Counted from the stretch's first letter, positions 45,923 through 55,247 are shown. The stretch is DNA of 64,000 nt from UBA952 sp044361535 (GCA_044361535.1 JBIKIQ010000012.1:1-64000); one strand, 5' to 3'. Notes: generated by a model not told the origin, from the letters alone. Program-made: numbers and translations.

Positions 45923-47725
45923 ATGGAAATTAGAAACATTGCCATTATTGCCCACGTTGACCACGGTAAAACAACCTTGGTAGACAGAATGATTGAAGCA
46001 GGGAACTTCGTGAATGAGAGAAATCGTCCTACGGGAGAATTGATTTTGGATAACAATGATTTAGAGCGTGAACGAGGAATTACCATCGTTTCTAAAAACG
46101 TTTCTGTTGCCTATAAAGGCACGAAAATCAATATCATTGACACTCCGGGTCACGCCGATTTTGGTGGAGAAGTGGAGCGCGTATTGAACATGGCCGATGG
46201 TGTATGTTTGTTAGTAGATGCTTTTGAAGGTCCGATGCCACAAACCCGTTTTGTGCTTGGAAAAGCCCTTTCTTTGGGCTTAAATCCACTAGTGGTTATT
46301 AATAAGGTAGATAAAGAAAACTGTACTCCTGAAGAAGTACATGAAAAAGTATTTGATTTGATGTTTGAATTAGATGCTACAGAAGAACAATTGGATTTCC
46401 CTGCCATTTATGGTTCAGCGAAAAACGGTTGGATGTCTGATGACTGGAAAAATCAAACAGATAGTATCACTCCCTTATTAGATAAAATAATTGACTATTT
46501 CAAGCCAAAAGAAATTGCAGAAGGAAATACTCAAATGTTGATAACATCTTTGGATTATTCGTCATTTGTTGGTCGAATTGCCATTGGGCGTTTAACACGT
46601 GGTGTTATCAAAGAAAATATGCCGATTCAATTAGCGAAACGCGACGGTACATTAGAAAAACATCGTATCAAAGAAGTATATGTTTTTGAAGGTTTAGAGC
46701 GTAAAAAAGTAGATACAGTTCAACCGGGTGATATTTGTGCAATTACAGGAATTGAAGGGTTTGATATTGGAGATTCCATTTGTGATGCTGAAAATCCAGA
46801 GCCGTTGCCAACAATTAGTTTGGATGAACCAACGATGTCCATGTTGTTCTCTATCAATGATTCGCCATTCTTTGGAAAAGAAGGGAAATTCATCACTTCT
46901 CGTCACATACAAGAGCGTTTAGAAAAAGAGCTGGAAAAGAACTTAGCTATGCGCGTTGAACCAACCGATAAAGCAGACAAATGGATGGTTTTCGGTCGTG
47001 GGGTATTGCATTTATCTGTATTGATAGAAACCATGCGCCGTGAAGGGTATGAGTTGCAAGTTGGTCAACCACAAGTAATTATCAAAGAAGTTGAAGGTGT
47101 AAAATCTGAACCAATTGAAGAATTGACAATTGATTTACCGGAAAATATGAGTGGAATTGCTGTGGAAGCTGTGACGCGAAGAAAAGGAGATTTATTGCAA
47201 ATGGAAACGAAAGGCGAGCGTGTAATTGTTCGTTTTAATATTCCATCTCGTGGTATCATTGGGTTAAGAAGTTATTTATTGACGCAAACTGCTGGTGAAG
47301 CTATTATGACACACCGCTTTTTGGAGTATCAACCGATGAAAGGTGAAATTCCAGGAAGACAAAACGGTTCATTGATTTCATTAGAGCAAGGTACAGCTAT
47401 CCCCTACTCAATTAATAACTTACAAGATCGTGGAACCTTCTTCATTCACCCGAATGAGAATATCTACGAAGGACAGGTAATTGGTGAAAACTCACGAGCA
47501 GGAGATTTGTGTGTTAATGTCACAAAAACAAAAAAGCTAACAAACATGCGTGCTTCCGGTTCGGATGATAAGGTTCGTATTGCTCCGCCAAAAGTATTTA
47601 CCTTGGAAGAAGCATTGGAATTTATCCAAGACGATGAATACGTTGAAGTAACGCCAAAAAGCCTACGAATTCGTAAAATCTTGTTGCGTGAAGCAGAACG
47701 TAAAAGAGGTTCGAAAATCGATTAA
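45923..47725 (+). CDS. typA: Translational GTPase TypA/BipA
   Basis: A 600-residue translational GTPase. The G domain carries IAHVDHGKTTLVDRM (G1), RGITIVSKN (G2), DTPGHADFGGEVERVL (G3), NKVDKENC (G4) and the SAK-type G5 (GSAKNGW). A beta-barrel domain II, domains III and V and the BipA-specific C-terminal domain follow (GELVQ-like MKGEIPGRQNGSLISLEQGT, RAGDLCVNVTKTKKLTNMRA, LEEALEFIQDDEYVEVTP). It binds the ribosome and is needed for growth under stress and cold. A strong terminator follows. The helicase-TypA pairing suits a role in ribosome assembly. Confidence 0.97.
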   Translation: MEIRNIAIIAHVDHGKTTLVDRMIEAGNFVNERNRPTGELILDNNDLERERGITIVSKNVSVAYKGTKINIIDTPGHADFGGEVERVLNMADGVCLLVDAFEGPMPQTRFVLGKALSLGLNPLVVINKVDKENCTPEEVHEKVFDLMFELDATEEQLDFPAIYGSAKNGWMSDDWKNQTDSITPLLDKIIDYFKPKEIAEGNTQMLITSLDYSSFVGRIAIGRLTRGVIKENMPIQLAKRDGTLEKHRIKEVYVFEGLERKKVDTVQPGDICAITGIEGFDIGDSICDAENPEPLPTISLDEPTMSMLFSINDSPFFGKEGKFITSRHIQERLEKELEKNLAMRVEPTDKADKWMVFGRGVLHLSVLIETMRREGYELQVGQPQVIIKEVEGVKSEPIEELTIDLPENMSGIAVEAVTRRKGDLLQMETKGERVIVRFNIPSRGIIGLRSYLLTQTAGEAIMTHRFLEYQPMKGEIPGRQNGSLISLEQGTAIPYSINNLQDRGTFFIHPNENIYEGQVIGENSRAGDLCVNVTKTKKLTNMRASGSDDKVRIAPPKVFTLEEALEFIQDDEYVEVTPKSLRIRKILLREAERKRGSKID

Positions 47726-47742
47726 GATTTGTATTTAATAAC

Positions 47743-47775
47743 AAAGCCGGATCAGTTTGATTCGGCTTTTTTTTT
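47743..47775 (+). terminator. Terminator after typA
   Basis: AAAGCCGGA, a 9-nt loop and TTCGGCTTT followed by nine or more T. It lies 17 nt past the typA stop. Confidence 0.9.
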
Positions 47776-47910
47776 GTAAATAATCTCTAAAGATAAAACC
47801 AAAATACAATTTTTTTTGAAATCGATGAACGATAGTCAACGTTCTGAGTATTACTTTTAGTAATAACAAAACCGGCTGGTGCACCGCCTGATATAAAAAA
47901 AAAATAAAAG

Positions 47911-49047
47911 ATGAAAAAAATTATTGGAAGTTTAAGTTTAGTCTTGCTCTTTTTTGGGGCAACAGCACAGGAAAAACAAACGGTGCATAGCGTAATTGTC
48001 GAATGGCATGATGTGGAATGGTACAAAACACAAGAAAAATTGTGGAAAGCAGAAATTGATAAAAACAAAAAAAATAACGAAGCATGGATAAACTATTACA
48101 GTGCTGTTCGGGCAATTCGCAATTGTAGTTATGACAATCAGAATGATCTGCAATTATATACAGAATTAGGTCATAAAATAGCGAATGATTTATTTGCCAC
48201 GCTACCAGAAAGTTTTGAAGCAAATTATATCATGTATTGGGATAGAGGCTTGGGTGATAATGATGAAAAATTCTTAGCTAAAGCCTATCAACTAAAACCA
48301 AACGATCCGCGTGTTTTATTAGATTATTTGATAAATTCAGAAATTAAACGAGATAAGGAAACTTTTTCTAGAGTAGCGAGGAAATTGTTTGAAATTAATC
48401 GAATTTCTTCAGGAGCATTAAACTGGGGCTATAATGTTTTAACTGAAGTTTCAGAAAATGGAATCGTTTTTACAGCGGGTGATAATGACACGTATGCGCT
48501 TTGGATAGTTCAAGAAGCGTTGAATTATCGTAAAGATGTAACCGTCATCAATACATCCATGATTCAATTGGATGATTACCGAGCTAAGTTGTTCAAAGAA
48601 AAAGGAATTGCCCCATTTGAATTTGATAAAAATGAACTATTTGAAATTAAACTGTTTAAACATATTTTTGAAAATAAAACAAATATTTCCGTTCATGTTT
48701 CAACATCGGCTTCCGCACAATTTACAGATACCACGATAACTGAAAATTTGTATCTAACAGGCTTGACTTATATTTACAGTAAAGTGGATGTGGAGAATAT
48801 TGCTGTAATCAAGCGTAATTTTGAGAAACGATTCCTTCTCGATCATTTGACAAAGACTTTTTCATATAGCTATGGCGATTTAGATTCTCGCATCAAGCAT
48901 ATGTATCTTCCTGGATTAATGAAACTCTATTTTCATTATAAAACTGCAGACGATTATGAGGAAATTGTATACTACAAAGGTCTTATTGACGCAATTGCAA
49001 AGGAATTAAAAATTGAAGCAGAGATTCAAAAAGCATTAGCTGAGTAG
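47911..49047 (+). CDS. Exported TPR-like protein of an ECF sigma locus, function unknown
   Basis: A 378-residue protein with signal peptide MKKIIGSLSLVLLFFGATAQ. Residues ~25-180 look like helical TPR-type repeats (WKAEIDKNKKNNEAWINYYS, FLAKAYQLKPNDPRVLLDYL). The middle segment NGIVFTAGDNDTYALWIVQE, followed by YRKDVTVINTSMIQLDDYR, is the motif seen at the end of DUF2723-type membrane proteins of Bacteroidota (FTxGDNDTxxLWYxQ...RxDVxVxNxSL), but here there is no membrane-spanning part. I know of no function for that motif. It is coupled (1-nt gap) to a sigma factor and a single-TM protein. It may be the sensor or output of the system. Confidence 0.72.
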   Translation: MKKIIGSLSLVLLFFGATAQEKQTVHSVIVEWHDVEWYKTQEKLWKAEIDKNKKNNEAWINYYSAVRAIRNCSYDNQNDLQLYTELGHKIANDLFATLPESFEANYIMYWDRGLGDNDEKFLAKAYQLKPNDPRVLLDYLINSEIKRDKETFSRVARKLFEINRISSGALNWGYNVLTEVSENGIVFTAGDNDTYALWIVQEALNYRKDVTVINTSMIQLDDYRAKLFKEKGIAPFEFDKNELFEIKLFKHIFENKTNISVHVSTSASAQFTDTTITENLYLTGLTYIYSKVDVENIAVIKRNFEKRFLLDHLTKTFSYSYGDLDSRIKHMYLPGLMKLYFHYKTADDYEEIVYYKGLIDAIAKELKIEAEIQKALAE

Positions 49048-49048
49048 G

Positions 49049-49648
49049 ATGTTTGGCTTTAAAAAAGACATACAATCTTTTTCTGATGAATCACTCATGC
49101 AGTTGCTCGCTTCACGCCGTCGCAATGAAGCGCTGACAGAAATTCATGCCAGGTACAGTAAAAAAGTACTTGGCTTTTTTCTGCGAATGACGAAAGGAAA
49201 CGAAGATAAGTCGCAGGATTTAGTGCAAGACTTGTTTCTTCGAATTCTAGAAAAACATCACTTGTTTGATCCTAAAAAACGTTTTTATACTTGGATGTTT
49301 ACCATCGCAAGCAACATGGTGAAAACATCGTTTCGAGAAAAAAATCACGCAGGTATTGAGGAGGGAAGTAAGGAATTTGACTTTCATTTCGACTTAACGG
49401 ATAATCAAATGGATAGAGAAATATTTCAACGTTCATTAAAAGAAGCAATCGAACAATTACATGAACATCATCGAATGGCATTCATACTTCGTTATATGGA
49501 AGAAATGAGCGTGAAAGAAATTGCGGAAATTATTGATCAACCAGAAGGAACAGTGAAGTCGCGTTTGTTTTATGCGACGAAAAAAATCACACAATCATTA
49601 AACGAATTTACACCTGATCAATCAGGGCAATATTTTAAATTGAGTTAA
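49049..49648 (+). CDS. ECF-type RNA polymerase sigma factor
   Basis: A 199-residue sigma-70 factor. Region 2 spans ~25-100 (LTEIHARYSKKVLGFFLRMT, DKSQDLVQDLFLRILEKHHL, RFYTWMFTIASNMVKTSFRE). Region 4 spans ~130-185 (AIEQLHEHHRMAFILRYMEE, MSVKEIAEIIDQPEGTVKSR, LFYATKKI). Complete and of normal length. Spacing of 1 nt to both neighbours implies one operon with the exported protein before and the single-TM protein after it. Confidence 0.94.
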   Translation: MFGFKKDIQSFSDESLMQLLASRRRNEALTEIHARYSKKVLGFFLRMTKGNEDKSQDLVQDLFLRILEKHHLFDPKKRFYTWMFTIASNMVKTSFREKNHAGIEEGSKEFDFHFDLTDNQMDREIFQRSLKEAIEQLHEHHRMAFILRYMEEMSVKEIAEIIDQPEGTVKSRLFYATKKITQSLNEFTPDQSGQYFKLS

Positions 49649-49649
49649 C

Positions 49650-50213
49650 ATGGAATTAGGGTTAAAAAAGGAGCAAGAACAATTGTTGGAATTACAAGAA
49701 AAATTCTTTTTCACAGAATTAACAGCAAAGGAACAAGGATTTGTATTGAGTCAAACATCAAAAGAAGCATTTGACATGGCCCACCTGTCTATATTGGAAG
49801 CTAAGAATTTGTACGTTGTTCCAGAGGCCCGTCCGATTGTTTTGACTGAAGTAAAATCAAATCGTTTACGTCAGTTTATTATTCCATTCGCTTCTGCTTC
49901 AGCGGCTGCGCTCCTCACTTTTTTCTTCATTCGAAAAGAAACGGTCATTGTTAAAGTGGTTGAAAAGCCAATTTTCTCAATTGCGGACACGATTTATCTT
50001 CAGAAAAAAATGGTTGATACTGTTTTTAAATACTGTGAAGGTAAAACAATAGTTGTTCAAGAAAAATCAAATCTAAAACCTCACATTGAATTGACCGAGC
50101 ACGTTAAATCCAATGAAGCAATTCCACCGTTAACAGTTTTAAATTTTAAAACTAGGGGGGAATCAATGAAAGAAGATAAATTGGTTGGTTTGATGGATGG
50201 TGTATTTTATTGA
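49650..50213 (+). CDS. Single-TM protein, predicted anti-sigma factor
   Basis: A 187-residue protein. Residues 1-72 are a charged cytoplasmic segment (QEQLLELQEKFFFTELTAKE). Residues ~75-94 are a transmembrane helix (FIIPFASASAAALLTFFFI). The rest, ~95-187, is periplasmic. LQEKFFFTELTAKEQGFVLS resembles the short N-terminal domain of many Bacteroidota anti-sigma-like proteins (W/L-x-E-L-x-x-x-E). There is no Zn-binding HxxxCxxC motif. Its position directly behind the ECF sigma gene makes anti-sigma function likely but unproven. Confidence 0.7.
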   Translation: MELGLKKEQEQLLELQEKFFFTELTAKEQGFVLSQTSKEAFDMAHLSILEAKNLYVVPEARPIVLTEVKSNRLRQFIIPFASASAAALLTFFFIRKETVIVKVVEKPIFSIADTIYLQKKMVDTVFKYCEGKTIVVQEKSNLKPHIELTEHVKSNEAIPPLTVLNFKTRGESMKEDKLVGLMDGVFY

Positions 50214-50335
50214 GGTTAATTTTAAAGAATTTTACAACTCAATCAAGTAGCAATTTCTCAAATGAACTCGCTTGTGCAATCAAAACAGATTAACTTCTTG
50301 GGACAACTAAAATCGTAAAGATTATAAATTGAAAT

Positions 50336-51127
50336 TTACATCAATTTAACTAACTCAATTCCTAATATGGTTAATCCCATTAGTAAAACAAACCATCCGA
50401 ATATAACTTTCAATTTGTTTCCATCGATTTTTCGTGATAGCCTTACTCCTAGTATCATCCCTAATAAGGCAAAAAACAAAATAGAAATTAATAATTCAAC
50501 ATTAAAATTTGAATATTCCTTTACTGCTAAAAGTCCTATGAGTGCATTCAAAACAATTATTAACAAGGAGGTTCCAACTGCTTTTTTCATCGGAATTTGA
50601 CAAACTTTTACTAAAACTGGAATTATTAAAAACCCACCTCCGATTCCAATAACTCCAGTTATAAAACCTGTAATTGCCCCTTGTACAATCAATTTAAAGG
50701 AGGAAAAGGAAAGCGCTTTTGTTTCAGTATTTTTTTTCCGAATCATTGAGAAAGCTGAAAGTAAAAGTATAAGACTAAAGAAAATTAAAACGATAAAATC
50801 TCTTTTAATTTCAATTGTTGATGCAAGAACTAATTTTTCCGGAATCAAAGGAACCAAATAGTATTTGGTCAAAAAGACGGCAATGATTGAAGGAATCCCG
50901 AATGATATAACTGATTTGTAATCAATATTTCTGTCCTTAACATAAGGTGTTATCCCAATCAAACTTGTAAAACCAACAATGATTAATGAATAGGATGCCG
51001 CTAAAATGGGATCAATATGAAAAAAATAAACTAATAAAGGAACCGTTAAGATACTTCCTCCTCCTCCCATCAAACCAAGTGAAACTCCAATTAATATGGA
51101 TAAAAAATAACCTAATACAATCATCAA
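50336..51127 (-). CDS. TauE/SafE (TSUP) family anion permease
   Basis: A 263-residue membrane protein with about eight helices in two homologous halves. The diagnostic glycine-rich repeats GLMGGGGSILTVPLLVYFF (residues ~18-36) and FITGVIGIGGGFLIIPVLVK (~153-172) are both present, as is KAVGTSLLIIVLNALIG. TSUP proteins export or import sulfite, sulfonates or related organic anions. The substrate is not determinable. It is last in a minus-strand run (55217 to 50336), 9 nt after the thioredoxin-like gene. Confidence 0.93.
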   Translation of the reverse strand: MMIVLGYFLSILIGVSLGLMGGGGSILTVPLLVYFFHIDPILAASYSLIIVGFTSLIGITPYVKDRNIDYKSVISFGIPSIIAVFLTKYYLVPLIPEKLVLASTIEIKRDFIVLIFFSLILLLSAFSMIRKKNTETKALSFSSFKLIVQGAITGFITGVIGIGGGFLIIPVLVKVCQIPMKKAVGTSLLIIVLNALIGLLAVKEYSNFNVELLISILFFALLGMILGVRLSRKIDGNKLKVIFGWFVLLMGLTILGIELVKLM

Positions 51128-51136
51128 TAATTGGAT

Positions 51137-52558
51137 TTATTTGCGTCTTCTTTCACCAGTAATAGCTCGTTTGATTTGAAAGAATAATGGCTCAATCGTT
51201 TGATACTCAGAATTAGGGACTGGTTTGAGTGCAGGGTTAACCACAATATTTCCGGTAGCATCTAGTAGAATATAACTAGGAAAAATCTTTGTCTTAGAAC
51301 TTTTAATAAAATTATCTTCCTCTGTAAGCGCTACAGTTGGCCAAGGTAATTTTAAATTACTTGCTACAGATCCCGATTTAGAGACTTGAATGGAAATAAA
51401 ATGAATATACTCACCATACGTAGTATGAAGTTTAGCCAATGGTTGTAATTCTTTTAAGCAAACTTCATCTGAGGGATCGAAAAAGTGCAAATAGACATGT
51501 TTACCTTCTAAGCTCAGATTTGAAATAGTATCCCCATTTTGAGCGAACAACTGGAAATCCGGAAATCTTGAACCAACACTTAATTCTGTGACACGATCTA
51601 TGATATTAGAAGCTACTTTTCTATGCTCTGCAAATCTTGAACGCAATCGAATACTATCAAGCATAAAAAGCAAATTTGTTTTCGGATACCTTTTCTCATA
51701 ACATTGCTCATACATTAACTGTAATAGTGCCATTTCTCGAATCTGAATATTTTTCAATGTCTCTTCATCATCAAGCGCCTTCATGGCCATAGAGGGACTT
51801 CTATTAATTACAGCATCGTACAACTTATCTTTCTGTGAATTTTTCAAATAGACCAGAAGGTTTTCATAAAAAATTGTGAAGTAATTCATGTAGGAATCAT
51901 TCCTATAATAAACGGGCAATTTATGAAACCATTTGGCATAATTTTGAATTCGTAGATTTGACGAAACAGCCTCAAGGTCATCCATTTCTGCCAAGGAAAA
52001 TTTTACATGATACAAGAAAAATAAATTGGTGTCTTTTTTAGCTAAATTATCTGCCTTCTTCTTAAGATCTTCATATTTCTTGTCATATTCATCAGATTTT
52101 AATTTTTTTAAATGATAAAATTCTCCTAATTCTTTTTGAACCCATCGATCAAAATTGAGTATTTTATAATTTACATCCGATGAATCCAATTGATAGAAAA
52201 CCACATCTACAAAATTTCCATTACTGTTTTTTTCATCATATACATTCTTTTCTGGAAGTGTAATTAAATATTTGCCTCCTGGCTGAACATATAGAAAACT
52301 TGAATTCTTTTTGGATCGAATAATTAATTTTTGAGTAGGAATATTTTTAAATCGAAATTCAAAATACCCCATTGAATCAGCTACTTTGGTTTGAAAAAGA
52401 ATTTCTTTGTGGGTAATATAATCATCCAGTAAAAACAGTTCAATAGGCGCATTTTTATAGTAGCTACCCACACCTCTAATTGAAATAGAATCTTGAATTT
52501 TATTGGCTAATAAAATGGAAACTTGAAAAAGAAAAAAGATAATTGTTAGAACTCTCAT
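51137..52558 (-). CDS. TlpA-like thioredoxin-fold protein with a single cysteine
   Basis: A 473-residue exported protein with signal peptide MRVLTIIFFLFQVSILLA. A beta-rich N-terminal domain (~22-110; IELFLLDDYITHKEILFQTK) resembles the DUF4369-type domain of Bacteroidota TlpA proteins. A helical middle (~115-320) follows, then a thioredoxin fold (~325-470; FPDFQLFAQNGDTISNLSLE, KHVYLHFFDPSDEVCLKELQ, FPSYILLDATGNIV). In the active-site position only the second Cys remains (S-D-E-V-C), so dithiol chemistry is impossible in this form. It may act as a chaperone or with a resolving partner. It lies between coaD and the TSUP gene. Confidence 0.82.
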   Translation of the reverse strand: MRVLTIIFFLFQVSILLANKIQDSISIRGVGSYYKNAPIELFLLDDYITHKEILFQTKVADSMGYFEFRFKNIPTQKLIIRSKKNSSFLYVQPGGKYLITLPEKNVYDEKNSNGNFVDVVFYQLDSSDVNYKILNFDRWVQKELGEFYHLKKLKSDEYDKKYEDLKKKADNLAKKDTNLFFLYHVKFSLAEMDDLEAVSSNLRIQNYAKWFHKLPVYYRNDSYMNYFTIFYENLLVYLKNSQKDKLYDAVINRSPSMAMKALDDEETLKNIQIREMALLQLMYEQCYEKRYPKTNLLFMLDSIRLRSRFAEHRKVASNIIDRVTELSVGSRFPDFQLFAQNGDTISNLSLEGKHVYLHFFDPSDEVCLKELQPLAKLHTTYGEYIHFISIQVSKSGSVASNLKLPWPTVALTEEDNFIKSSKTKIFPSYILLDATGNIVVNPALKPVPNSEYQTIEPLFFQIKRAITGERRRK

Positions 52559-52579
52559 TCAGTACTATATTGACCTATT

Positions 52580-53029
52580 TTAAACCAGGATTTCTGCATT
52601 CGTTACAAATGAGGAAATATCACCACCATTGGCAAATACCTCGCGAATAATTGAGGAATTAACATGTGAATACTTGATATCGGTTAGTAAAAATAAGGTT
52701 TCAATTCCTGCTAAATCTCGATTCATTAATGCAATTGACTTTTCGTATTCAAAATCTTTAGTATCTCTTAGCCCTCGAATGATAACTTTAGAATGATTTC
52801 TTTTACAAAAATCAACGGTTAATCCCTGATAATCAATTACCTTTACTTTATCAAGAAACAAAGATTCAATGTGTTTTTTTCTTTTTTCAAGCGAGAAATA
52901 CGATGATTTTTTAGTATTTACCCCAATTGCAATCACCACTTCATCAAATAAATTCAAGGCCGAATGAACTACTGATTCGTGGCCTTTTGTAAAAGGGTCA
53001 AATGATCCGGGAAAGACACCAATTTTCAT
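52580..53029 (-). CDS. coaD: Phosphopantetheine adenylyltransferase
   Basis: A 149-residue enzyme that adds AMP to 4'-phosphopantetheine, the next-to-last step of coenzyme A synthesis. The nucleotidyltransferase motif GSFDPFTKGHESVV (residues ~8-21; T/H-x-G-H site) and the second motif VNSSIIREVF (the ISSTxxR equivalent) are complete. IIRGLRDTKDFEYEKSIALM is the CoaD signature. Length is normal (about 150-165 in the family). It is co-transcribed with rsmD 7 nt upstream, the usual pairing in many bacteria. Confidence 0.97.
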   Translation of the reverse strand: MKIGVFPGSFDPFTKGHESVVHSALNLFDEVVIAIGVNTKKSSYFSLEKRKKHIESLFLDKVKVIDYQGLTVDFCKRNHSKVIIRGLRDTKDFEYEKSIALMNRDLAGIETLFLLTDIKYSHVNSSIIREVFANGGDISSFVTNAEILV

Positions 53030-53036
53030 AACTCAA

Positions 53037-53573
53037 TTACTTTTTAAAGAAACTAAATGTAACGTTTCCATAATTACGAAAAAAACTGAATTTTGGTTCA
53101 GTATCAAACGACTTTTGTTTACTATGTTCTAAAATTAAAATTCCATTTTCATTTAGTAATTCTCTTTCAAAAACAGTTTTCACTATTTGACTGTATTTAT
53201 CATAGTTAAATGGTGGATCCGCAAAAATTATGTCAAAAGTTTGATTTGTATTCAAAATAAATGTTTGTAAGTCGCTTTTAACGGTTTTAATTCTATTCAA
53301 TATTCCAATTGAGCTTGCGTTTTTCTGGACAAATTTCAAGCAATTTGTATGAGAATCAACAGAAGTAACCTCGTCAACTCCCCGTGACAAAAATTCCAAT
53401 GAAATATTACCAGTTCCTGAACAAAGATCTAACACTTTCATATCAGATAAATCAAATTGATTTTCAAGCACATTGAATAAGCCTTCTTTGGCAAAGTCTG
53501 TTGTGGGTCGGGAAGGAAAATTACTTGGAACTGCTATTCTTCTGCCTTTAAACTCCCCTCCTACTATGCGCAT
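53037..53573 (-). CDS. rsmD: 16S rRNA (guanine(966)-N2)-methyltransferase
   Basis: A 178-residue class I methyltransferase. The start MRIVGGEFKGRRIAVPSNFP matches the usual RsmD start (I-I-G-G-x-x-K-G-R). TTDFAKEGLFNVLEN corresponds to R-P-T-x-D-x-x-x-E-x-x-F-x-x-L. DLCSGTGNISLEFLSRG is the AdoMet motif and FADPPF is the catalytic N6/N2-methylation motif. It methylates G966 of 16S rRNA during 30S assembly. It overlaps the DUF3822 gene by 10 nt and precedes coaD. Confidence 0.95.
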   Translation of the reverse strand: MRIVGGEFKGRRIAVPSNFPSRPTTDFAKEGLFNVLENQFDLSDMKVLDLCSGTGNISLEFLSRGVDEVTSVDSHTNCLKFVQKNASSIGILNRIKTVKSDLQTFILNTNQTFDIIFADPPFNYDKYSQIVKTVFERELLNENGILILEHSKQKSFDTEPKFSFFRNYGNVTFSFFKK

Positions 53574-54328
53574 ATATTGATGATTGTATTTTTAAAATTT
53601 GGATTTTCTTCCCAAATTAGTTTTGATTGTATCGATAAACTCGCTATTCCATTGCGTAATTTTTCATAGATAGAATCACTCATTAAATTAACAACTTCAA
53701 TTTTTCCATTTAATTCAGCCAGACTTAAATTTTGCATGGTATAAGTAACAAAATAAAGAATGTCTTCGACTGCTTGAAATTCATTTTGAATACAACTAAT
53801 TGGTTGGTCATTTTGAAAGATAACAAAACTAATAAATCCTTCATCTATGGTTAGAATTCCATGAATTTTAGTACTTGAATTTTTATTCGTCAAATAATGA
53901 ATACAGGATGTCATCCTATGTATGATTTTTGAACCCGGAAATTTCAAAACAAAAAGTGATTTAACCCAAAGTGGAATCGTGTAAATGAGAGCAGCGTTCA
54001 CCAATGGAATGCGATTAAAATCAAATTCATTCTTATTAATTGAATCCCCAAATGCCAAGCTCATTATTGACTCTGATTGTGTATAATCCAATAACTTTGA
54101 TGGAATCATTACAGCACTTTGGTTGGACCATAGAACCAATGCATTTGAATAATCAAGTAGTGTTATACCTTCTCGAACTAAAAAATCAGTAATTACTTCT
54201 TTTTTTTGAATATCCGTTTTAGATGAAATATCTAGCGTCCAATGATTTACGCAAACTTCTGATTCAAAATACGATGCCGTAAAAAGAGATGAAGAAACTT
54301 CAAATAGAAGATTTTTCATTTTACTCAT
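53564..54328 (-). CDS. DUF3822 family protein
   Basis: A 254-residue protein from ATG 54328 (MSKMKNLLFEVSSSLFTASY). It has an actin/hexokinase-like feel: paired FEVSSSLFTASYFESE and LTIDEGFISFVIFQNDQPIS segments, then NEFQAVEDILYFVTYTMQNL. This matches the DUF3822 proteins that Bacteroidota encode next to rsmD and coaD. The function is not established. The chosen start overlaps the previous stop (ATGAGTAA), consistent with coupling; an earlier start (54367) would overlap the upstream gene by 47 nt. Confidence 0.82.
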   Translation of the reverse strand: MSKMKNLLFEVSSSLFTASYFESEVCVNHWTLDISSKTDIQKKEVITDFLVREGITLLDYSNALVLWSNQSAVMIPSKLLDYTQSESIMSLAFGDSINKNEFDFNRIPLVNAALIYTIPLWVKSLFVLKFPGSKIIHRMTSCIHYLTNKNSSTKIHGILTIDEGFISFVIFQNDQPISCIQNEFQAVEDILYFVTYTMQNLSLAELNGKIEVVNLMSDSIYEKLRNGIASLSIQSKLIWEENPNFKNTIINICA

Positions 54329-55217
54329 CCTCCCAAGATCCAACCGGAGTTGCTTCTGGAACGTCAAGTTTACCTACGAATAGTAATTCATTTTTCTTTC
54401 CTTGCACTTCCGCAAATGGAATCTTACCCGAAATTCTCATCACAGGAACATCATCTTTCCCTTTTTTCACTGTAGCTATCTCAAATTTCCATTTTTCTTT
54501 TCCACCTGTAAATGGAACAACAAATAACGAGTCAACATTGAATTTAGAAAATCCTGACTTCGCTCTACTTTCTTTGTAAGACTTATTCCAAGTAAATTTA
54601 GAACCTATCAATGATGTTTTCAAGGTATCGTATTTAAAGTCTTTCAAATCTGCTGGACAAATTGAGGATTTAGATAAACGATATGCTTCACTTAAGTTCA
54701 TGTTATTGTCAATAGGACGATTGTCATTGTACAAAAAGTCTCTCTCCGCAACCGTTAATTTACGAGAAGGAACAGTTCCTTGTGTTGCAACTGAATCCGT
54801 AGTTGCTGTTTTTAAAAACTCTTTTAATTCCTCCGCACTACTAGCATATTTCTTATACGTTTTAAGATATTCCATTTGTATGGTTCTTAAGTCACTCAAG
54901 TTAGAAATAGCCAAACTTTTACAAGCCTTATAATTGCTATTATATATCTCAGTGTCCCTAACACTTTGGTATGATAAGTATAAAAGAACCAAACTTACTA
55001 CTCCTGAAAAAACACCTGTAAAAACAAATATTTTTCTAGACAAACCTCCCCAGCTGTATAGAAAACTCAAAAGAGCTGCCACAAACAACAAGGATGAAGA
55101 AAGGTTAAATACAGTATTTTGTTTCCCTGTAATTCCAAAATATAACATACCAAGTCCCATAATTAAGAAAAGTACCGGAACTGAGAACTTTTTAAGAAGA
55201 ATAGCATAATTTGTCAT
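54321..55217 (-). CDS. Membrane protein with periplasmic domain, function unknown
   Basis: A 298-residue protein with three hydrophobic segments near the N-terminus (VPVLFLIMGLGMLYFGI, SSLLFVAALLSFLYSW, FVFTGVFSGVVSLVLLYLSY). A polar region of ~200 residues follows (SNLSDLRTIQMEYLKTYKKY, KWKFEIATVKKGKDDVPVMR, PVGSWEDE). The YLKTYKKYASSAEELKEFL stretch resembles pseudopilin-like substrates of the general pathway but without a cleavage motif. I do not recognise a family. It is the first gene of the operon with DUF3822, rsmD and coaD. ATG 55217 is used; a TTG 9 nt upstream is in frame. Confidence 0.7.
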   Translation of the reverse strand: MTNYAILLKKFSVPVLFLIMGLGMLYFGITGKQNTVFNLSSSLLFVAALLSFLYSWGGLSRKIFVFTGVFSGVVSLVLLYLSYQSVRDTEIYNSNYKACKSLAISNLSDLRTIQMEYLKTYKKYASSAEELKEFLKTATTDSVATQGTVPSRKLTVAERDFLYNDNRPIDNNMNLSEAYRLSKSSICPADLKDFKYDTLKTSLIGSKFTWNKSYKESRAKSGFSKFNVDSLFVVPFTGGKEKWKFEIATVKKGKDDVPVMRISGKIPFAEVQGKKNELLFVGKLDVPEATPVGSWEDE

Positions 55218-55239
55218 ATAACTCAAATTTTATTGATTA

Positions 55240-55247
55240 CAAAACTA
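55240..55247 (-). promoter_or_regulatory. -7 box of the rsmD-coaD operon
   Basis: TAGTTTTG on the minus strand, ending 22 nt before ATG 55217. This supports the choice of that start. Confidence 0.5.

Noticed and set aside
47787..48223. Minus-strand frames near the start of the exported TPR-like gene
   Set aside because: They overlap a well-formed plus-strand gene with signal peptide and show no family features.
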